Below, one piece after another: positions 58,906 through 64,000 of a stretch of DNA of 64,000 bases. The position numbers and the translations under genes were made by a program. The notes beneath the pieces were generated by a model. It had not been told where the DNA came from. It ran no database searches and saw only the letters and a program-made list of their open reading frames with translations. Every line of letters starts with the position of its first letter. The first letter of the stretch is position 1. The DNA lies in NCBI GenBank assembly GCA_026874595.1, contig CM049306.1, positions 103,741,142 through 103,805,141 on the forward strand. The letters run 5' to 3'. The stretch is from Sipunculus nudus. Its lineage: Eukaryota; Annelida; Sipuncula; Golfingiida; Sipunculidae.

Positions 58906-59006
58906 CAGACATCAGAGAAGACGGAGTAGTGCGGGATGGTGTTCATCTGACACGAGACAGCAACAGAAGATTATGGCAGAATATACGAGAGGCTGTATTT
59001 TATTAG
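58903..59006 (+). pseudogene. Frameshifted C-terminus of the SGNH domain
   Basis: In the -1 frame after the AAAG at about 58901 the sequence reads VTDIREDGVVRDGVHLT, then a basic helix, to TAG at 59006. DGVHLT is the Asp-His block that completes an SGNH active site. A one-base loss in the short A-run would explain the break. A sequencing error is an alternative. Confidence 0.6.
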
Positions 59007-59491
59007 TTCTGTATTTAGCCATTATTATATTTCTGTGTATATATGTCAGGGATATTTCTGATGTTTTCATTCTTAAATGTATACACTTTGTCTTTTTATC
59101 TACCTTTCCATGTATATATTTGATCTGTACGTTAATAAAGGTTTTCTTGAACAGGTTCCAGCCTTCTTTTCTTCCTATTTTATATTCCAAAAAAAAAATT
59201 GAGCTTGAAACATTCAATTAATAAATAAATTATTATTCAATATTAAATATTTACGTCTCCCAGTTCTCCCTTTATATATATATATTCAATAAAAAATTTT
59301 CCTTGCAAATGAGAGTAACAAATGGGAATAAATTTCAAATGGCACCGAGACCTAGAGTCAAAAAAGTGCGCATTGAAAATGCACGAGCGCCCTCTGGCCA
59401 TGTGAAATTTTATAGGTATTTGATGAGTATTCATTAAAATATGTCGATATTTGTAAAATCGGCGTCCGACGTCCGGGTTTTACACACAGCC

Positions 59492-59500
59492 TCAGTCCGT
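59492..59500. repeat. Right target-site duplication TCAGTCCGT
   Basis: A perfect copy of the 9 bases at 57495-57503, directly after the right terminal inverted repeat. Confidence 0.85.
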
Positions 59501-60150
59501 CACTGTCGGTTGTTCCACAGCTAGGTTCAGCACTGATTGATGGATCAGTAGGACAGCTTTTATACGTCAGTGTCTCATATGTGAAACGGAGATATCTCTT
59601 GTTTATCGTTTAGGTAATTGTTGTGCGGCATTGCAAAACACTATTTACAAGGCATTCTTGTGTAAAAGTCTAGCAAATTACCTCAGCCTGTCACACACCC
59701 TGACCCATGGGCGCAGCCATGTTTATTAGTTTATTTGCCAGAAACGAGTCAATCATAATTGTCGTAATCCCAAAAAAAAATTTTTTTTTAAATAAAATGT
59801 AAATTTCATCGGTTATCTACATATATGTGTGAATAATAACACGTTAAATAGAAACTTTTTTATATAACAAATTCGGTAAAAATGAAAGGATTGTTGCATG
59901 TCGTTGTGTCGTAAACGGACAGACCGGTAAGTGCACGTGTACCCTTCCAGGCGTTTGACGGCTCAGTGATACTCTGACTACTCACCAGCTCACTGTTTGG
60001 GGTTGTTATCCACGTGACATCAGTGCTCCAAAATCTGAAGTGCTGCAGGAAGATCATTGCACGAACTGTTAACATTTAAAAAGAAGGAAAATGGGCTGAA
60101 AATTTTTCATTGATAATTGATCAATTAAATATACAGTTTGAACGTTGAAG
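59501..60150 (+). promoter_or_regulatory. Presumed VEZT promoter and 5' UTR
   Basis: Locally GC-richer sequence upstream of the VEZT start. It includes CCACGTGACATCA at about 60010-60022 (an E-box CACGTG joined to a CRE-like half-site). The start of transcription is not visible. CDC123 runs the other way from about 57.4 kb, so this side of the transposon may once have been part of a shared divergent promoter. Confidence 0.3.
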
Positions 60151-62009
60151 ATGGATGATTTTGATGAAGATGTTACTTTTGAGGTATATACTTAAAACTA
60201 TAAGCACAGCTCTGCACTATTTTCTGGTCCCATACATACATTTCTGGAGGCTTTATCATCAAACTAATTCAGTTATTTAGCTCAGCTGACTATAAGTCAT
60301 CTGAGCCATAGCAATGATCCTTTGTCCGTTGTCTGTCTGTCCATCTGTTGGACTGGCAGGTCACAGTGGACCCAAAATTCAACACAGAGTTAGATGTTCC
60401 TAAGTTCTACTACTAATTAAACCTCAAACTGGGTCACTGTGACTTTGTTCCTTCAGGAAATTAAGGAAAAGGTCACTTTTTCATTGAAGACCTATTGTTA
60501 ACTATTGTTACACTGCGGTTTAGACTAACATAAAAAAAAACACTTGTCTGTTCATGTTTAGAATAAGGATTCCTACATATATTTTCTATAAATCTAGATC
60601 ATTGTTAAGTTATTTGTAGAACTAACTACAGCATTATTTTTTCTGTGATATGTGTTGATTCCAGCCTTTGTAAATTTCTCTTTTTCCAGAACTCTGTACT
60701 TGGCCAGCACCTGCAAGAAGTGGGCCTTGGAGATCTTGGCCTGGAACCAGCTCTACATCAGCATCAACAAGACCTCAAGATGGAAGAGAATTTGTCATCT
60801 CAGGAGATTCCAACACATCAGGTAGATGTTGTGAAATAATCCTACAGGATTAAATATAAGATACCTGTACATTTAGGGGCAGCAGTTTTGTACACTCCTC
60901 AGAATATTGTGCTATTATCAAATTTAGGTTCCATAATGTGAATGAAGTTATTGGCATCAGGTGACCTTATCTGTCCTTAGATAGGGACCTCAAATCACCA
61001 TTGATTGACCACATATGTATGCATACCACCATAACACTTTAACAAATCTCATAGGAGAAAAATCCAAATTACTGATCCCCTGGGGTTGTACACAGTGTGG
61101 TTAACCTCACTAAACATTTAACTAACTTCAGATGATAATGTGGATAATTACTGAGTAAAATTATTGTAATATAGTAGACCTTGTTACAAATTTAATATCT
61201 AACTAACAAATGATAATGTAAGGCTTAGTTTAATCGCTCAAATTAATTATAAGTTATTTAATTTTCTGCCTCTAAGTTTACTGGTAGGTAGGCCAGGTGT
61301 GATTGTTTGAATGGATGACTGGTGTACCCTACTGATGCCTTTTCTGCAATTTTTATCACACAATACTTTGTTTCTATTAACTAGCAGATAAATCGTTGTG
61401 GTTAAAATGTGATAAAAATATCATTCCAGGAAACTCCCAGCAATATTGGCTCTAAAAGTGTCAAGAAGAAAAGTGACAAGGTGGTATGTAAATTTGTCCT
61501 AAACATGTAATTTTATTCCATATGAGCTGTGTATATTTGCTGTATAATCATACACATGCATTTATTCATAATTATACATTTAAAGGCCTGAAATATTTCA
61601 AAATTCCATGAAAATTTTTAACCATTTACTAAATATTCATTTTGTTTACAAAATTCAACTAACACATTTTTGTCTCAAGTAGGAAATGACTGGTTATGAA
61701 AATGCAGCTGCCTTGACTTTGTCAAATTTTGCCATGAACACAACTTATATAATATATACAGATGTCAACTTTTGATTTAGGCCCAGACATACAGGAATGT
61801 TATCTGGAGGCTGGTACAGGAATGCAAATTGCTGGAAGACGAGGATAGAATATTGCTGGAGCATACTCAACCAGACTGGATGCAGACTATGAACTCCAGA
61901 GAACAGAACATGTGGTGGCTTCCACACCTTGTCAGGTACTTTAAACAGCAGATGCCTGTAACTTTATAAATGCCAGGTATGATACACAGGTGTGACCTTT
62001 ATCAATAAG

Positions 62010-62090
<81 letters not shown>

Positions 62091-62730
62091 TTGTTGCATG
62101 TGCTTTAAAAAGTCTCCAGTTAAATAATAACTAGGTTTTCATATACTCTATGCTAGGTATTTTCTTTATAGTAACTATGCACCTCAAAGGTATTCCTTTA
62201 GTTAGTACCATGAATTCCTATCACCAACACCCCCTCCCCCAATAAAAAAGCTACTATTTGTGCCATTAAGCACAATATTTCAGTAAGTATCTTGAGGAAT
62301 TTGCTGAGAGCTGCATTTGCACAATGAGATAATACAAAATATGGAGACTATTAACACAAAATAACTTTGGTCACATATGTGTCTGTAAATGTAGCTAAGC
62401 TGACAGAATATGCCTTTACCATGACCTGATGTTTGCTCTTTTCCCCCTCAGCATTGGGATCTCGGGCTCTCTGCTGACTGTGCCTTTTAGCCCTATCCTG
62501 AGCAACCAGATCTCAGAGGTATCATCGGTGGTGACTCTTTGTTCAGCAGCGCTGCTAGGTCTGCCTGCATGTGTGCATCTGTGTTACCAAAGCTGGTGTC
62601 ACGCACAGCACAAGAAGCAGGTGGCGCCACTGAGACAGTTACTTGAACATGTAACAGAGCTTTCTTCTGTGTTAAAGAAAGCCATCCGTCTTGTCCAGGA
62701 GATGGAGCTGGTGTCCAGAGGCTTTACAAT
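60151..62730 (+). CDS. VEZT: VEZT (vezatin), first five coding exons, continues past the window
   Basis: Vezatin is an adherens-junction membrane protein that links the cadherin-catenin complex to myosin VIIa. Exons: 60151-60183, 60690-60821, 61430-61483, 61781-61935, 62452-62730, with consistent phases 0,0,0,2,2 and about 218 codons so far. The N-terminus MDDFDEDVTFENSVLGQHLQ matches the vertebrate FDEEVVFENSPL-type start. Residues 74-124 (RLVQECKLLEDEDRILLEH ... NMWWLPHL) precede two hydrophobic segments at about 125-145 and 155-175. These are followed by a cytosolic helix ending KKAIRLVQEMELVSRGFTM, the conserved entry to the vezatin domain. The last exon ends at the donor GTAAGT after 62730, so later exons must lie beyond position 64000. 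Confidence 0.88.
60278..60500 (+). mobile_element. 5' fragment of the AGCTCAGCTGACT repeat family
   Basis: TAGCTCAGCTGACT, loop, AGTCATCTGAGCC, then a GTCCGTTGTCTGTCTGTCC run. It parallels 12121-12470. No 3' hairpin was found before the next exon, so it is truncated. It lies in VEZT intron 1. Confidence 0.55.
62011..62087. repeat. (TA)n microsatellite
   Basis: About 75 bp of TA dinucleotides in a VEZT intron. Confidence 0.95.
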
Positions 62731-62883
62731 GTAAGTATTGTTATGTAAGTTATATTACTTTATATTATATTTACAAATATAAGTATTAATGCATCTGTAT
62801 GTCTTCATCACATATTTGAAGTATTAATGCATCTGTATGTCATCATCACATATTTTCTATTGTTTGTTTTTCCAAACGGTGTT

Positions 62884-63350
62884 TAGCTCAGCTGACTGAA
62901 AGTCGACTGAGGTTTCAGGAATGACGCTTTGTCCGTCTGTCCTTCTGGCCATCTCTCCGGCCATCCATTAGCAAGGCAAACCAGATTTTAGGTCACCGCA
63001 ACCTATATCCTCCGAACTATAGTGCTCATTAGTACCCCCCCCCCCCACCCCAGAATAATTAAAAATTTGATACAAAACCTCCAGTATCTTGATAATTAAT
63101 GCATGGATTGCCATGATCTTGCCTTGAATGTTGACCATGACTTGTTATATCAGTTTCTGAAAACTGGTGGCGCAACCTGTATTTTTTTCTAATTTTTACG
63201 ATTTTCTTCTGTTTTTGAGACCGTCAAATGATAGCAATTATGTCAGTTTCTCAGTTGTGGTTTCATCCAGTGTCCTGAAACCCAGATTGGTTATTGATTA
63301 TGATTGGTTCCTTCAGTTCCTGAAGACTGGTGTCGCAACCTGTATTTTTA
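62884..63350 (+). mobile_element. Fragment of the AGCTCAGCTGACT repeat family
   Basis: Starts TAGCTCAGCTGACT, loop, AGTCGACTGAGG, then GTCCGTCTGTCC. A C-run follows at about 63036-63045, and GGTGGCGCAACC recurs at about 63167 with a related word near 63332. The 3' end is replaced by the next element. Confidence 0.5.
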
Positions 63351-63351
63351 T

Positions 63352-64000
63352 TATGCCCCCGCCACAAAGTGGCCGGGGCATATAGTTTTACCCATGTCCG
63401 TCCTTCCATCCTTCTGTCATTCCGAAATCAAACAGTTGTACAGACTTTTTTTTGCTTTCCCTGCAGATATTGGCCTGATTTTTTGTGTGTGGGCAGATAA
63501 TGACCAGTTACAGATCGAGTTCACGTTTCATCCCGGTTGACCTACTTTTGAAGGTTTTACGCCTCCTAAACTTAGAAAATTTCATGAAAAATAGAAATTT
63601 CATGACAAATACACATGTACGGACATTTTTTTCGCAATGCCTGCAGATATTGGCCTGATTTTTGGTGTGTGCGCAGATATAGACCAGTTGCAGATCGAGT
63701 TCGTGTTTCCTCCTGGTTGACCTACTTTTGACAGTTTTACGGCTCCTGAACATAGAAAATTTCATGAAAAAAATATGAAATTTCATGACAAATACACATG
63801 TACGGACTTTTTTTCGCAATGCCTGCAAATATTGGCCTGATTTTTGGTGTGTGGGCAGATATTGACCTGTTACAGATTGAGTTCGCGTTTTGTCCCAGTT
63901 GACCTACTTTTGATTGTTTTACAGCTCCTGAACATAGAAAATTTCATGTAAAATATAAATTTTCATGACAAATACACTTGTACAGACTTTTCTTCGCAAT
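63352..64000 (+). mobile_element. Hairpin-ended repeat (TATGCCCCCGCC family), cut by window end
   Basis: It opens with a hairpin, TATGCCCCCGCCAC to GTGGCCGGGGCATA (63352-63382), and a GTCCGTCC run. Three units of about 180 bp follow (ATTGGCCTGATT at 63469, 63649 and 63831). Each holds 'GAGTTC(A/G)(C/T)GTTT', 'GTTGACCTACTTTTGA' and 'AATTTCATGACAAATACAC'. The same plan as the other hairpin-ended elements; this opening is a common one in bivalve genomes. Confidence 0.65.

Larger units (their letters stand above)
57504..59491. mobile_element. Mutator-like TIR element carrying a NADAR-SGNH gene
   Basis: The ends are GGCTGTGTGTAAAACC and GGTTTTACACACAGCC. The inverted repeats run about 100 bp (57504-57607 against 59395-59491) with over 85% identity. 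They include the shared core ATTTTACAAATATCGACATA and TCATCAAATACCTAT. Homology resumes at 57946 (AGGGCGCTCGTG) against 59363-59394, so the left repeat carries an insertion of about 338 bp. Both ends are flanked by TCAGTCCGT. Long TIRs plus a 9-bp duplication are the signature of Mutator-like (MULE) elements. There is no transposase, and the only gene inside is the NADAR-SGNH ORF, so the copy is non-autonomous with cargo. It lies between the divergent CDC123 and VEZT 5' ends. Confidence 0.8.

Overview
The window is animal nuclear DNA: AT-rich, spliced genes with GT-AG introns, (TA)n microsatellites and dense mobile-element debris. Several repeat families open with a short hairpin followed by GTCCGTC-type runs, including one beginning TATGCCCCCGCC. 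This type is typical of bivalve and other lophotrochozoan genomes, so I infer a bivalve mollusc. This rests on repeat character and gene content, not on a database search.

Layout. 1-9.6 kb: no confident gene, but a nested pair of inverted-repeat elements (789-3005 around 1306-2862), old repeats, and a cluster of CRE-type sites with a TATA box (6.37-6.84 kb). 9.6-39.25 kb, plus strand: a gene of about 17 coding exons for a FAM194-domain protein resembling vertebrate C3orf20, with introns full of hairpin-ended repeats. 39.25-46.6 kb: convergent intergenic space dominated by a 29-bp minisatellite of about 3.5 kb that is open in all three plus-strand frames. 46.66-57.4 kb, minus strand: a complete CDC123 gene (12 coding exons, 345 codons, plus a 5' non-coding exon), the eIF2-assembly chaperone of the ATP-grasp fold. 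57.5-59.5 kb: a Mutator-like element with long terminal inverted repeats and a perfect 9-bp target duplication, carrying a NADAR-SGNH fusion ORF. 60.15 kb to the end, plus strand: the first five coding exons of VEZT (vezatin), continuing past the window.

Relationships. CDC123 and VEZT are divergent, and the Mutator-like element sits between their 5' ends. The C3orf20-like gene and CDC123 are convergent, with the 29-bp array between their 3' ends. The three host genes are not an operon and no shared pathway is implied.

Most notable: (1) the Mutator-like element with NADAR-SGNH cargo; (2) a CDC123 intronic minisatellite whose repeat unit is a copy of the adjacent exon/5' splice-site junction, giving a row of decoy donor sites; (3) several sequence-unrelated repeat families sharing one Helentron/HINE-like plan (5' hairpin, central tandem repeats, subterminal inverted repeat, 3' hairpin).
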